From contig JABYQR010000060.1 of assembly GCA_022592445.1 (NCBI GenBank), positions 1 through 64,000 of the forward strand: DNA of 64,000 bases, written 5' to 3'. Under the pieces are notes generated by a model. That model saw only the letters and a program-made list of their open reading frames with translations, was not told the DNA's origin and did no database searches. Made by a program: the position numbers and the translations under genes. Position 1 is the stretch's first letter. Every line of letters starts with the position of its first letter. This document shows, piece by piece, positions 21,416 through 34,062 of this stretch. Source of the DNA: Cytidiella melzeri. Taxonomy: Eukaryota; Basidiomycota; Agaricomycetes; Polyporales; Irpicaceae.

Positions 21416-21422
21416 CTTTATA
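21416..21422 (-). promoter_or_regulatory. TATA box for the secreted-protein gene
   Basis: TATAAAG on the minus strand, about 105 bp before the ATG at 21311, a normal distance for a basidiomycete TATA-driven gene. Confidence 0.55.
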
Positions 21423-22530
21423 CTGCACAGACAGGCCTTCCAGGTGGCGACGGACATGACTGACAAGTCCTTATTGGCTGCTCGGTTGACGAAATTTTCT
21501 GACTGGTGGCTTTACGCGACAGATGATCTTCCAAAACTTCCGACAACCCGGGCAAGGGTAAAGGCGAGGGAGGGAGGCGTTTCATGTTCCTTCTCATCAT
21601 CTCGCTGTCTCCGACTGCTGCGTCGTTCCGTCTGCACCTTGGGTAATGTTCATCCTGCGACCAGAACTGCAAGAATAACTCTGCATCGATCAGTAACGTT
21701 CAAGACCATACACTGACGGGAGCGTCTCACCTGGACCCTTGGTGGCGACTGGCGCGAGAATCTGATACGCGACACAGCGGTGAAATGTGTGGCTTGACCC
21801 GCGTTTCTTCTCGGCTGGTGATTGGCTCGCGTATCGCTCGTGAGTCCGGATTTACACTTCTCATCCACATCAACACGGGCAGAGTTGCATCCTAGCGATT
21901 CCGAGATTCCAGCACGTTGGTAGGGCTGTCAACATCGTTGTTACCTATTTTAGGACCCTGAAGTCGCAAGCATGGCCGTCTTTGACGTTACGGACAGCGG
22001 CGACTCAGCCTCGACCTGTGCCGTATGCGCTAGACGGTCTGCAGTGGGAGCCGAACGCTTGTACGTGAGGACTGGCACCCCATGATGACTTCGTGGCACT
22101 CATGCACGGAAAATCGGCCGCGTTTTCCAACGCCATAGCTGAGTAATGCTTCTAGTCTGCTTGGCTGACGCGTTTACACACGCGCAGTAGCACTGGGATA
22201 GGCCTGAGGTTGTACTCGTGCATGTTGGTGCTGCGTTACAGGTGGACGGACAGTCATCACCGTCTGAGATACTTCGAAGGTTGATTTTATTACCACGTTA
22301 TGTCGTTTGAGTACCTGAGGAATCTGAATGGATGGACTTTCAACAAATAGCTGTACTCTTGCTTGCGTACTGGTATCGCATTGCAACGGACTCTGAACTT
22401 CAACGTCCAAATATGGGACGAAGGCGCATCAACACTAAGATCGGATCGGGGTTAGCATAATTTTGATTGGACATTGCTTATGATCAACCTCCTCCGAATC
22501 CCCACAGGCACCCCTCCGTAGTCGCAAGAC
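21423..22530. other. Intergenic region between the secreted-protein gene and KRE33
   Basis: About 1.1 kb without a supportable gene. Open frames here are short and mutually overlapping. It should contain the upstream control region of both divergent genes. Confidence 0.5.
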
Positions 22531-25500
22531 ATGAGAAAACAACTTGACCCGCGAATACCTATACTTATCAATAACAATGTCAAGAAGAACCATCGGTCTT
22601 TCATCGTCCTTGTAGGAGACAAGGGCAGGGATCAGGCATGTTCTCATTCACATGCTGATTCTTGCTTGAATGCGGTCTGAAAGTCCTGTAGATAGTCAAC
22701 TTACACTTCCTTCTCTCTCAAGCCCGAGTATCTGCAAGACCTTCGGTATTATGGTGCTACAAGAAGGACCTTGGCTTCACAACGTACGTCTACCGACGTG
22801 CACATACAACTCATCCCGAGACTGACCTGTTCCGCATTATCAGTCATCGGAAGAAGCGTGAAGCAAAGATTAAACGCGAAGTGAAGCGAGGCATACGAGA
22901 GCCTAATGAACAGAATCCTTTTGAAATTTTTGTCACTGTAACAGACATTCGCTACACGTAAGATTATCATTCTGCAGACATACGCTCGCCTTGTAACGTT
23001 CAATTCAGGTACTACAAGGAATCCCAGAAGATCCTTGGAAACACCTATGGCATGTGCGTTCTGCAGGACTTCGAAGCAATAACGCCGAATTTGCTCGCAA
23101 GGACGATTGAGACGGTGGAGGGCGGAGGGTTGGTGGTATTACTCCTGAAGACCATGTCTTCTTTGAGGCAGTTGTACACGATGACAATGGTGCGTTATGC
23201 TATCTGATTTGGCAACATCTGTTAAGGCTCTTGGTAGGACGTACACTCTCGATATCGGACTTCCGCACATGACACAGTGGTCGCTCGTTTCAATGAACGC
23301 TTCATTCTGTCCCTAGGTTCCTGCAACGACTGTTTGGTACTCGATGATGAGCTCAACGTTCTTCCCATCTCTAGAGGCAAGGATATCAAACTTCTCGAGG
23401 AGGAGAGGGGCAAGGGCAAGGAGGAGTCGGAGCTGAAGGATCTCAAGGAAAACCTTGCGGACACGAAGCCAGTGGGAGACCTAATCAAGCTCGCCGCCAC
23501 CCTCGATCAAGCTCAGGCAATTCTAACGTTTGTTGACGCTATCGCGGAGAAGACACTGTCGTCCACGGTAACGCTTACGGCAGGACGTGGTCGCGGAAAA
23601 TCCGCTGCTCTGGGTCTTGCTATTGCCGCTGCAGTCGCCCATGGATACTCCAACATCTTTGTCACGAGTCCCAGCCCTGAAAACTTGAAGACCTTGTTCG
23701 ACTTCATTTTCAAGGGCTTGGATGCCCTCAGCTATGAGGAGCACCTCGACTATGACATCGCGCAGAGTACAAATCCGGATTTCAACAAGGCAATCGTACG
23801 AGTAAACATCTTCCGTCAGCATCGTCAGACTATTCAGGTATGTAAGACCGCATACACGCAAGGGTGCTAAACGCTAACTATGCATAAGTATATCCAACCT
23901 GAGGACGCTCATGTGCTGGGCCAGGCTGAACTCGTTATCATTGATGAAGCCGCCGCCATTCCTCTTCCCCTCGTTCGCAACCTCATTGGTCCTTACCTTG
24001 TCTTCATGGCCTCTACGATTAATGGCTACGAAGGAACTGGACGTTCACTATCCCTCAAACTAGTTCAACAGCTCCGCGAGAGTACCCGACCCTCTCTCAC
24101 GAAAAACGTCGCTGCAAACGAAGACGACGCCGCACCATCCACCTCCCAAAAGGGAACTGCGAAAGCCCCTCCCAAAGCTCGCACCCTGCGCGAAATGAAG
24201 CTCGAGACGCCCATCCGATATTCTGCTGGCGACAAAATTGAGAAATGGCTCAACGGCTTACTGTGTCTCGACGCGACAGTGCTCCCGAAAGCCTCCCACC
24301 AGGGCTGTCCGCACCCATCGGAGTGTGAGCTGTTCTACGTTTCCCGAGACACCCTGTTCAGCTTCCACCCGGCGTCCGAAGTGTTCTTGCAGCGCATGAT
24401 GGCGCTGTATGTCGCCAGCCATTACAAGAACCAACCAAACGATCTGCAACTTCTATCAGACGCGCCTGCGCATCACTTGTTTGTACTTCTTCATCCTATC
24501 AAAGACGACGACAGTCATCTCCCGGAGCCTCTGGTGGTTCTCCAGGTCGCGCTGGAAGGGAAGATCAGTAAGGCGGCGATAATGGAAGGTCTGAGCAGAG
24601 GTTATCGCACTGGGGGCGACATGATTCCGTGGCTGATAACGCAGCAGTTCCAGGAAAGCAAGTTCGCGCTGCTCTCTGGGGCGCGGATCGTGCGGATCGC
24701 TACGCATCCGGATTATGCCAGTGTGAGTGGATCAGCGGTTTTTCCTCGATAAAAGATTTGTTATTCCGGGGGCTTACACGTGTTGTTTATGTTTCAGATG
24801 GGGTACGGAGCACGGGCATTGCAGGCTTTAAACTCGTTTTATAGCGGAGAGTACTTCAGCCTGGATGAGGCCATGAAGGCGAAGGAGTCTTACCCAGATC
24901 ACTCGTTCGTCGATGAGGTTCGTTTGAATTCGTTATGCCTCATCACGGATGACCATTCACTAATGCGCCTTGTATTATCCGCTATTGCTTTACAGTCCAC
25001 GACATCCCTCCTAACTGACAAACCTACGGTCAGAGCCGCGAACGCCATGCCGCCTCTGCTGCAGCGGCTAGCGGAACGAAGACCAGAGACACTAGACTAC
25101 CTCGGTGTCTCGTATGGATTGACACCGCAGCTGCTGAGGTGCGTCAATTGGACTATTGAGATCATTGTACCGGCGGATTCTCAATTTTCTTCCTCAATCT
25201 TTCTCCGCTCCCTCTCTATATTTAGATTCTGGAAACGGGCAGGCTTCGTCCCTCTGTATCTTCGCCAGACCCAGAGCGAGCTCACGGGAGAACACTCGTG
25301 TGTCATGGTCCGCGGACTGAACTCGTCTAGCGAGGAAGAGTTGCAGTGGCTTGGGGAGTTTTCGAAAGGTAAACGAGTTTTCCTTTGTTTCTTAGGTTGT
25401 CGGCTGATCTATTGGGCACGTAGACTTCAGGCGGCGCTTCTTGTCGTTGCTATCTTTCAAATTCCGTGAGTTTGGGAGTGTAACTGCTTTGAGCGTGCTA

Positions 25501-26511
25501 GAAGCTGCGAACTCGGCGGTCAAGAAAATAGACGAGGACCCATCGCGAGGTTCGTCGATCTTTCTTTTATCCTGATGTGCAACTAATGACCGACATTGTT
25601 ATTGCCAGCGCTGTCCTCGGCCGAACTTGGCCTACACCTGACACCTTTCGATCTGAAACGACTGGAGTCCTACGCGAACAACATGCTCGACTACCACGTG
25701 ATCCTGGATTTGCTCCCGACAGTCGCCACGTTCTACTTTGAGAAACGGCTGGGGATGGGCATCCGCCTGAGTGCTGTGCAGAGCTCGATCTTGCTGGCGC
25801 TGGGTCTGCAGAGGAAGTCGATCGAGGAGATTGAGGCGCGTTTTTTCTTCTTTTTCACTTGTGTTTGGCGCAGTGCGGCGAATGTTAACCGTATGTCTTG
25901 CAGGCAGAGCTACAGCTTCCTGTCAACCAGGCCCTCGCGCTATTTGGTAAGCTTGTGCGGAAGCTGAGCAAGAAGCTGCACGACATTCAAAAGGCGGCGG
26001 TCAGCGCTACTATTCCTGAGGCTCCATCAGGCGCACGCATCGTTGACGCAGACGGAGACGAGGCGAAGGACTCGAGGAACAAGACCAGCTGGAAGCCGGT
26101 AGAGTCCAGCTTGGATGCTGAGCTCGGGGAGGCGGGCGACGAGGCTACGAAAAAGCTTAGGGAGAAGCAGAAGGCGATGATTGACTCGTTGGACTTGAGA
26201 AAGTAGGTTACTCTTTCTCGAGATGTGTCCTCACTTTCGAGTTGCGTCGTGCCGCTGGTTATCAGACACTGACTGCTACTTTCCGGATTAGGTTCGCGAT
26301 CAATGCTGCGTCGACGGACTGGAGTATGGCGGAGGCGCATGTTGCGTCTCTGGCAAACGGTGGAGGCAAGTCAACGGTGGTCAGCGTGAAGAGTACGATC
26401 GATGTCGGTGGTGCCAAGAAACGGAAGGCAGATGAGGATGGTCAAAGCCGTGATGGGCCGATTGGCAAGAAATCCGGGGTGAGACGGAGCCTGAAAAAGA
26501 CTAAACGTTGA
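22531..26511 (+). CDS. KRE33: RNA cytidine acetyltransferase Kre33/NAT10
   Basis: Starts MRKQLDPRIPILI, matching the conserved Kre33 N-terminus. Exon 1 (22531-22635) is followed by a GC-AG intron (22636-22691), then SVLWCYKKDLGFT, ILGNTYGMCVLQDFEA, DVHSRYR and RFNERFILSL. The helicase-like domain carries the Walker A GRGRGKSAA and the IIDEAAAIP box; the GNAT acetyltransferase region reads RIVRIATHPDYAS, then MGYGARALQALNSFYSGEY. The C-terminal tRNA-binding region and a basic KKTKR end follow. Introns are short. The enzyme makes N4-acetylcytidine in 18S rRNA and, with Tan1, in Ser/Leu tRNAs, in the nucleolus, and is needed for small-subunit assembly. No break was seen. One intron of exon 4 separates GQAELVIIDE from the Walker domain. 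Confidence 0.95.
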
Positions 26512-26921
26512 GCTGGGAGACTAGCTGAGCTCTACACTTGCCTTTGTTTCTGGATCTCTCGCGGCATGTTACCTGGAAAGGCTGATTGACATTGTTGTTG
26601 AGCAGAGGCTGATTGAGAGATATTCTACTTGTGGGAATTGCATTGTTTAATTATTCACCGCTTCACCCCGCAGTTGCGATGGTGCGGGATGGGGATCCGT
26701 GCTTATTTCTGATTGATGCGGGGCAGGCGGTGAGTACATTGAGTGCTCGGCTACTGTATAAAGCAGCCATGTCAGGTCATGCGCCAGGGACAACGGGAAG
26801 AGTTCCATTCCCATCAGAACGTCAAATTCTGGGTACAGACGAGCATGCATATATATAAATACCCACTGCTCTCCAATCTAACACCTCTTCACGAGCGAGG
26901 CATCCTCTCTTCCAGACCACC
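26512..26921. other. Intergenic region KRE33 to transporter
   Basis: 410 bp with the transporter promoter. ATATATAAATA at about 26850-26860, some 65 bp before the ATG, is a plausible TATA box. No gene is supported. Confidence 0.5.
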
Positions 26922-29040
26922 ATGGCCCCCCGCTTCCTCACCACCCTCATTCCGCGCAGAGAACAGCGCAAGGATGAACGTCCTCTCCTCGAGGCAATGG
27001 CCACAATCACTTGGACACAGTGGGCACTGCTAATGTCAGGTGCGCGCTTCGTTATCGTCGAGGTCTACCACAGAGCTGACACTCTGCTCACTCCCTAGGC
27101 TGGCTGGCCTGGACGTGCGATGCCGTCGATTTCTTCAGTGTCTCGTTGAGTGTGACCCGCCTCACGGTGCAGTTCCACAGGCCGACACATGACATTGTGC
27201 GTGTCTCCAAATATTTTTCCCCCACGGTGTCTCACACTCATCATGCAAATAGACCACAGCGATCACCTTGACTCTCCTATTGCGTTCCGCTGGCGCCGTG
27301 AGTCAAGAAAAACCAGCTTGACACGCATATACTCACTTGTACGCACACAGGTCATCTTCGGAATCATCTCAGATCGTTTCGGACGAAAATGGCCACTGGT
27401 GATCAATCTCTTCCTCGTTGCCATTCTCGAGCTTGGCTCCGGTTTCGTCCAGACCTATGAGCAGTTCCTCGGTGTCCGCTCCCTGTTCGGTATTGGCATG
27501 GGTGGAATATGGGGCTTGGCAGCAGCCACCGGCCTTGAGAATCTTCCTGTCGAGACCCGCGGTCTTGCTTCAGGCTTCCTTCAGCAGGGATACGCTGTCG
27601 GTTACCTTATCGCAGCCGTCATCAACCTGTATCTTGTCCCGGAAGTCTCGCAGTCTTGGCGTGCTCTCTTCTGGACGGCCTCAGGCATGTCTGCGTTCGC
27701 AGGCATTTTGAGGATGGTGCTGCCGGAGTCTGAGATTTTCTTGCGTGCAAAGGCGGTACGGGCTGCAAAGGGCGCAACATCAAAGAATGCCACCAAGATC
27801 TTTGTGCACGAGACGAAGGAGATGTTGAAGAAGCACTGGTTGTTGTGCATATATGCAGTCTTGCTCATGACCGGTATGTATTCGAACGACTTACGACCGG
27901 AAAGCTGGTTTGCTGACAATCGCTCAAGGCTTCAACTTCCTCTCGCACGGTTCGCAAGATCTGTACCCCACCTACTTGCAATCATCCAAGGGGTTCACTG
28001 CCCATAACGCGACCGTCGCTACTATCATCGGTAACTGTGTATGTGACTTGCTTAATGTAACCCAGCTACGCGATCGGCTCACTCGACTTCTAATTTCCAG
28101 GGTGCCATCGCAGGAGGTGTTATCGCAGGTTTCGTCAGCCAGTACATCGGTCGCCGACTCACGATCATGTAAGCTTTGGTCTTACCTCTCTCTTCGTCAC
28201 TTACCTTTGTTCCTTGATGTCAAACAGTATCTTTGTCCTCCTTATCGCCGTTTTCATCCCTCTCTGGATTCTCCCCTCATCATTTGGAGCTCTTGCTGCT
28301 GGAGCGTTCTGCATCCAGTTCGGCGTGCAGGGTGCTTGGGGTGTTGTACGTCATTCTATGCTGCTTTACATAGAAATCACATTCCTGACCGTCGTTCTTT
28401 GTTGGTAGATTCCGATCCAACTTGCGGAAATTTCTCCTCCAGCGTTTCGTGCCACCTTCCCAGGTGTGGCATACCAGCTCGGAAACGTACGTCTCTTTTT
28501 TCCCTCCACGGTCGTCCCTGAATTCCTCGGCTCCGAAACTCAATTCCCTGCGCCTTTGTACACAGATGGTCTCCTCGGCATCTGCCCAAATCGAAGCTAG
28601 TAAGTCTCTGTCTTCTGCGCACAATTAAAGCTCGTTCGTCGCTGACTGATCACTTGCGCCTGTGTAGCTGGAGGAGACAACCTCAAGACAACCCTGGCCG
28701 GGACAAATGAGGTCGTACCGGACTACGCAAAGGTGCAGGGTATCCTCATCGGCGTCGTGGCCGCGTTTGTGCTCTTCATCACCATCATCGGTCCAGAGTG
28801 CGTCATCCAACATCCCGTGATGTTTCTCCCTTGGATTTGATTTTTTGACCCCCTCTGCGCAGGAACTACGGCTCGCACTTTGAGAAGGCCAAGACGGCTA
28901 TCGAGGAAGGTGGAGGTCGCGACGAGATGGCGGAGGACTTCCAGGAGAGGGGGGATACGTCAGAGACGAGCTCTAGTAATGTCAGACCTGGGAGCATACG
29001 CGTCGAGGACGAGAAGCGGTCGACGGAAAAGGAAGTTTGA
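26922..29040 (+). CDS. MFS monocarboxylate/H+ symporter, JEN1-like (SHS family)
   Basis: Starts MAPRFLTTLIPRREQ and runs through about nine exons. The signature blocks are SGWLAWTCDAVDFFSVSLS, FGIISDRFGRKWPLVINL, FGIGMGGIWGLAAATGLENLPVE, RGLASGFLQQGYAVGYL, GFNFLSHGSQDLYPTYL and GVIPIQLAEISPPAFRATFPG. These are typical of the sialate:H+ symporter branch of the major facilitator superfamily that includes yeast Jen1, which imports lactate, pyruvate and acetate. Twelve membrane segments are expected, with a charged cytosolic C-terminus ending STEKEV. The NXX(S/H)HXXQDXYPT-type motif of Jen1 is present as SHGSQDLYPT. Substrate is inferred from family only. In yeast such genes are repressed by glucose; nothing here proves that. 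Stop at 29038-29040. Confidence 0.9.
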
Positions 29041-30096
29041 GGGTTTTCCACTGAAGAGGTGTAAGTGGTTGGGTGCTTGGGGGATGGTAGTTCACGCTTT
29101 ACGCTTGATGTTGACAGCTTTGACGACCTAACGTGTGGCTGCTGCGAAGATCTTACCTTGTATTAGTTGGTTATTATTATCATGACAGCTTTATTCGACG
29201 GCTGTGTGAGGAGTGGGTTGCCCAGAGGTTTTAGGTTGCCAGATGGAGAGAACTATATTCAGTAGATGTAAAACGTGGTAGGAAGTGTCGGCCTGAAGAT
29301 GAGAGGAAGATTCAAGTCGGCGTGCCACTACAGCAGAGCGGCGGACATGTACACCGTCGACATCTCTGACTATGTTTGGTACTAGGATGAGTTGAGTTCC
29401 AGAGCTGTGCGATAGTATGTGGCTGACCGTGCGGCTATCAGTTGGATGCTGGCATATCCGAACCGTAGAACCGATCGCGACTAACAAGTACGCCCTTCGG
29501 TTGAGTGCCTAAGTATAGCGAACTAAGAGCGGAATACGTACAATCGCGAAACGGCGCGTACGAACAGTGTGTTGCGCATCGGTCGTGAGTGGTAGTTTAT
29601 GTAGGATGATTATATGTGTTGGAGTGACAGCGGCAATTCAGACTAACTGTTTCGTGTAAGTGGTAGCATCGTACCCTATGGAAGGCCTACTTGAAAAGCA
29701 AGAGCTATGATCGAGTTGACAACGCTCTTATAGGTGCGAAGAAATAGCCGCACACCTACCATATTAGCATGTGGCCACAATGCTGCATGCTTGGACAAAG
29801 TCCCTGGCCGTGGTCAAACAGGTCAACTTGAAGTTAGACATAGACTTTCGGTCCATTATCGCGTGCAATGGTCATTGTTCCTTTGTCTTCGGAGGCCAAA
29901 GTCACGACCACGAGCTAAGTTTAAACACTAGCGGCGCATGACTCGGATCTACGTCTGTGGCTAGGTTACCGCCCCTTCCATAAAACCCACTGAGAAGGGG
30001 CAGAGACACTCTCACCGCTGCTTGGCTACCCATAAGTTCACGTCCGTCTTCGAGAACTCGTGTCGTGACATCACATTCCACTGCCGAGACACGACA
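29041..30096. other. Intergenic region
   Basis: About 1 kb with no supportable gene. It holds the 3' end of the transporter gene and upstream sequence of the next gene; no repeats recognised. Confidence 0.5.
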
Positions 30097-31332
30097 ATGT
30101 CGCTTTATGAAGCATTGTACGGCAACCCAAGCCTCCCGTCCACATTCCAGTGTATCTGTGGGCACACGTTCCGACCTGAAAAGGACAACGAGACATACTG
30201 CTCGACGCAGTGTGCGCGCGAAGACACTATGCGCGGCCTCCTAGGCGACGACACTCTCTACAAGCAGAACGCCATCCAGCAGCTTCATCAGGCGCGACCT
30301 GGGAGAAGAGCGAAGAAGGTCCCAAGCAGATTGAATTTCCACCAGAGCGAAGAAGAACGGCCGCCAACACCGCTCCCAAAGTCTGCGAGACACCTTCCGC
30401 AGAACCGGAAAGAGGAGTCGAGTGGGAATGCGACCAAGGTTCCGCCTGTGCCACCGCTGGTGCTTGGTGCTGGGAAGGGCGTGAAGCCTGACATTCCTCC
30501 GACACCGCTGCCCAAGTCTGCCAGACATCTTGAACGAATTCCTGGTCGTGTCAAACCGAATGGCCCTCCACCGGTTCCATCGATGCCCTCTCAATACGCG
30601 CTGTTAAAAACCCCAGCAAGCCATCCGATACGCGCCAGCATTGAACACAAACACAGAAACGATAGCAGCGGTCCCAGCGCAACATACGCAAAGGCTTCGA
30701 AGGTGCAGGGGTTGAATAGATCATATAACCGGTACATCGGAGACACGCCAGTGAAGGAAATCTTGTCGCATCGTCCAGCCGTCCAGCCAGTGTCTTTCGT
30801 GCCTAGGGAGCATTACCCAGTATACGTGGTCCCTTCACAGCATGACTCTAGAGACTCGGACATGCGCAGGTCAGCGTCGATGCCATTCCTTCGACGCAAG
30901 CTTGACCCGTCCACTAAGCTCGGGGCTCAGTACCATCCGCAGGATTGTCGTGCCATCTATGCCCCAGTACCTATCAAGCCAGTCATCCCAAACAGCCCCC
31001 CACCTGCTTATACGTCCGGAGGGTTATTGTCCCATGGCCACATAGCCAATCCAGCACCGCCAAGCTCTGACCTGCAGAGAGAACAATGTCCAGCCCCCAT
31101 CAAGACTCGAATTGTTGGAACCAGCTGGCGCGCTCCAGAGGCTTTCCTAGACAGAGCGATCAAGCAATCCCGATCAACGGATTATCTGTCAAGGACCTCG
31201 AGTTCCCCCTCGACCATGTCCACGGTGCTTGAAGCGCCCGGAGACGTTTGGCGTACAGTGCATGGCTTGCGTACGGGCGAAGTTGAAGACTATAGAGACC
31301 GGTTCTTGAACCGTGCTACTCCGAGGTATTGA
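30097..31332 (+). CDS. Proline-rich protein with N-terminal Cys cluster (unknown)
   Basis: Intronless frame of 411 residues from MSLYEALYG; an upstream in-frame ATG at 30022 would add 25 residues but lacks conserved-looking sequence. Residues about 18-40 hold a C-x-C...C-x3-C cluster (CICGHTF, YCSTQC) that may bind zinc. A near-repeat PPTPLPKSARHL occurs twice (about residues 88 and 137) within Pro-rich sequence carrying PxxP motifs, suggestive of SH3-domain binding. The rest is basic, Ser/Pro-rich and probably disordered. No catalytic domain is visible and I do not recognise the family. Having a single exon among intron-rich neighbours is mildly unusual. Confidence 0.68.
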   Translation: MSLYEALYGNPSLPSTFQCICGHTFRPEKDNETYCSTQCAREDTMRGLLGDDTLYKQNAIQQLHQARPGRRAKKVPSRLNFHQSEEERPPTPLPKSARHLPQNRKEESSGNATKVPPVPPLVLGAGKGVKPDIPPTPLPKSARHLERIPGRVKPNGPPPVPSMPSQYALLKTPASHPIRASIEHKHRNDSSGPSATYAKASKVQGLNRSYNRYIGDTPVKEILSHRPAVQPVSFVPREHYPVYVVPSQHDSRDSDMRRSASMPFLRRKLDPSTKLGAQYHPQDCRAIYAPVPIKPVIPNSPPPAYTSGGLLSHGHIANPAPPSSDLQREQCPAPIKTRIVGTSWRAPEAFLDRAIKQSRSTDYLSRTSSSPSTMSTVLEAPGDVWRTVHGLRTGEVEDYRDRFLNRATPRY

Positions 31333-31811
31333 GGTGGCGTAGGGAGTATTCCTGTAGCGGATGTATCGCAGTGCACTTCAGGCTGCATACCCTGCTGGCA
31401 ATCTTGAGTCAGCTCTATGACACCACTCTCTGTATTTAAGCTCACTGGCAACGCTGCTGAGACCGGTGCTCGATATCCAACCTCGGGATATAGTAGTAGT
31501 TGAGCAGGTAGCACCTCCAATGCATCGATGTTGTCACTGATCATTGGTGGTACTTAGTAAATAGTCCCGCCTATGCTTGCACTCGGTCGAGCTTTCACGG
31601 TGGACACGGCGATAGATACAGCAAGCTCGTATAAACACAGCGTACGGTGAAGACGGACACACCAGCGCTGGAGCGAGCGTCCGTTTGCCCAAAGTGGACT
31701 TATGGCAATTGCCGAGAGGACTTGCTAGCTGCGGCGATAAGGTTTGAAGCCACCACTCCCTTTCCGTTTACAGCGTTCATCCCGCCAGGCCCGACTCTTC
31801 AAGACTTCAAG
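31333..31811. other. Intergenic region upstream of RPL17
   Basis: About 480 bp without a gene; it includes the ribosomal-protein promoter. No classical TATA box stands out near the ATG. Confidence 0.45.
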
Positions 31812-32670
31812 ATGGGTACGCAGCCGCAAATATGCTGCAGTGACCGTCGATCTCTGACATATGTGATGTAGTTCGTTACGCCGCCGCCTCTGTCGCCACA
31901 AATCCCGAAAAAAGTACGAATCTCCATGTCGTTATGCTGTCTCCAGAGGCTGATCGGTGCTCGTCAACGCGCAGCTTCCCGCGCACGCGGGGAGTACCTC
32001 CGCACTCATTTCAAGAACATGCGCGAGGTCGGCGCAGCTCTTACTGGTGCGTCTGCTGGTCAGTCGACGGAGCTGTGAGGGTACTCAATGAAGACGTGTA
32101 TAGGTCTCAAATTGACCAAGGCTTACACTTATCTTGGCGACGTTGCTGAGCACAAACAAATCATTCCTTTCCGACGATTTGCTGGTGGCGTTGGCCGTGC
32201 TAGCCAGGCGAAGCAGTTCAAGGCGACCCAAGGTACCTATCTATGTTACAGTACTCTGCATAATTGTCCTAACAATCCTATTACAGGTCGCTGGCCGGAG
32301 AAATCCGTCAAATTCATCACCCGGCTCCTCAAGAACGCTGAGTCGAACGCTGACGCGAAAAACCTGGACGTTGAGGACCTTTTCATCAAGAGCATAGTCG
32401 TCCAGCAGGCTCCTGTATGTTTCCCCTTCACAAAGCGCTTGTCTCTGATCTCATTCAATGTCTTCGTAGAAAACCCGTCGTCGCACCTACCGTGCACACG
32501 GTCGTATCAACCCCTACCAGGGTCATCCCTGCCATGTCGAGATCATCCTGTCGTCATCGGACTCGGAAGTTCAGAGGGCGAAGGACAAGGATGTCGTTGC
32601 CAAGTCATCATTCGATGGCCTTAACAGACGTCAAGTAGCCCGCAGGCGCATTGAGGCTGGACGAGCATAG
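31812..32670 (+). CDS. RPL17: 60S ribosomal protein L17 (uL22)
   Basis: Six exons: 31812-31815, 31872-31913, 31975-32046, 32104-32232, 32287-32414 and 32470-32670, giving 191 residues. The protein begins [15 protein letters not shown], continues [58 protein letters not shown] and CHVEIILS, all uL22 signatures in order, and has the eukaryotic C-terminal extension. It lines the 60S exit tunnel. Exon 1 is only four bases (ATGG), a pattern seen in many intron-rich fungal ribosomal-protein genes. All junctions are GT-AG and the frame closes exactly. Confidence 0.97.
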
Positions 32671-34062
32671 TTATCGTCAGCAGAGGGGGTTGGGAGTGTA
32701 TGATGTGGTGCTTTCGACGGCAATCGCGCTACGTCCATTTGTTGAGTTGTTTCTATTGTCCTATCCATGTATATGCATTGCCGCTCGTGTCATGCCTGAA
32801 AAGCTGTGGAAACTTATATCGTGGGACTGAAGCACAATAAAACGTGCATGCAGGTTACTTTGTGACTCTGCTCGGAGTTAATCGTTCGACATCGATTGTC
32901 ATGTTAAGCCTTGCCTCGTCTTCAGGGATAGTATCGCGCTAGGTGCGAGGTATTGTTCCGGCTTTGGATTACGAGGACAGATGGATGTGCTATATTTTTC
33001 CGAGAGAGTGCTAAGCTTGGAGAAGCCAGCTGAAGACTTGCACACTGCAACAAAGTGACAAGAAATTTGGCTTGCGTCCTTGCCACGTGCGCCTGGCGCT
33101 ATTATGAGGCTGCGGATTCAGTTTGAGCGCACACTGTGCGCTCGGGGCATCGTGTGCATGCATGTTCAACTGCGCCTGCATCTCTCAGGAAACGTGCACA
33201 AACTGCGAGCTCAACGGGGTATGAAGTGATCACACGAATATCTTCTGCAAGCTCGTACAGGTACATTGCTACAGTGACAACAGCATGGCCGATTCAGACC
33301 ACTGGTACGACTCGGCGTCGCTTTAGGATAGGACTCCTCAACGCCAGTCGAAGGGCTCTCATGTGGTGAGGTTTGCCACTTCTAAGTAATCATGTTCAAA
33401 TTGTATTGAGGTATGCCTGCAGTCCTATGCTTCCCAAGTGCTTAGCGGCTATGCTTGAGGAAAACAGAAATAATTGAGGGAGTTAGAAGACGTTGAGATA
33501 CATGTGTCCTGTTTCTCCCACTACCTGATTGGTAATTAAAATTAAATGAATTTTACAATATTAGTCGGGGGAGGGCCTGGCCTTCCACCGGCACACTTTC
33601 CGAAAACTGCCGGTGGCCTGAAAGGCGTCTTTCCGGGTTTACAAACCCCAGGAAACCGGAAGATTCGTGCGCATTGGGGAGCACTTCTTTCGAGCTTTGT
33701 GGTGCGGGAAAACTCCCAAAAAAGGGAGCAATTGTCCAAACTCCTCCTTGAGAACCATGTGGCAGGAAGCCACAAGGAAGGGACAATGCCCGAAGGAGGA
33801 GTACAAACGCCAGCTTGTGTGTGCCCGAGTCCGACTGAGCGTGAGGTGGAAAACAAGACGTTGCAAACACAACTCACCACCGAAGGCACGAGCCACAACA
33901 GTCGTGCGCAACGCGAGGCGACTCACACCCAAAGGCTTGCGCCAGCTTCTTATTATTTTTTGGTGTCTCGAACAGGAAGGGCGATGTTTGAAACCTCCAG
34001 GAGGTGGGGGAGGGGGGGGGCAACGTATATCATGAAAATGCGGATTATACGGGGCGTGTTTG
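32671..34062. other. Intergenic region and 3' end of the DIRS-like element
   Basis: 32671-33540 shows no gene. 33541-34062 has a different composition, G-rich with inverted-repeat words (a CCAAACTCCTCCTT arm near 33740 and an AAGGAGGAGTACAAACG arm near 33795). It sits just beyond the tyrosine-recombinase end, so it is probably the terminal part of the DIRS-like element. The long open frame 33546-34109 there has no recognisable protein features. Confidence 0.4.

Noticed and set aside
21960..22090. Short frame starting MAVFDVTDSGDSAS with two Cys as a possible zinc-finger gene
   Set aside because: Stops after about 37 codons and no convincing exon continues it.
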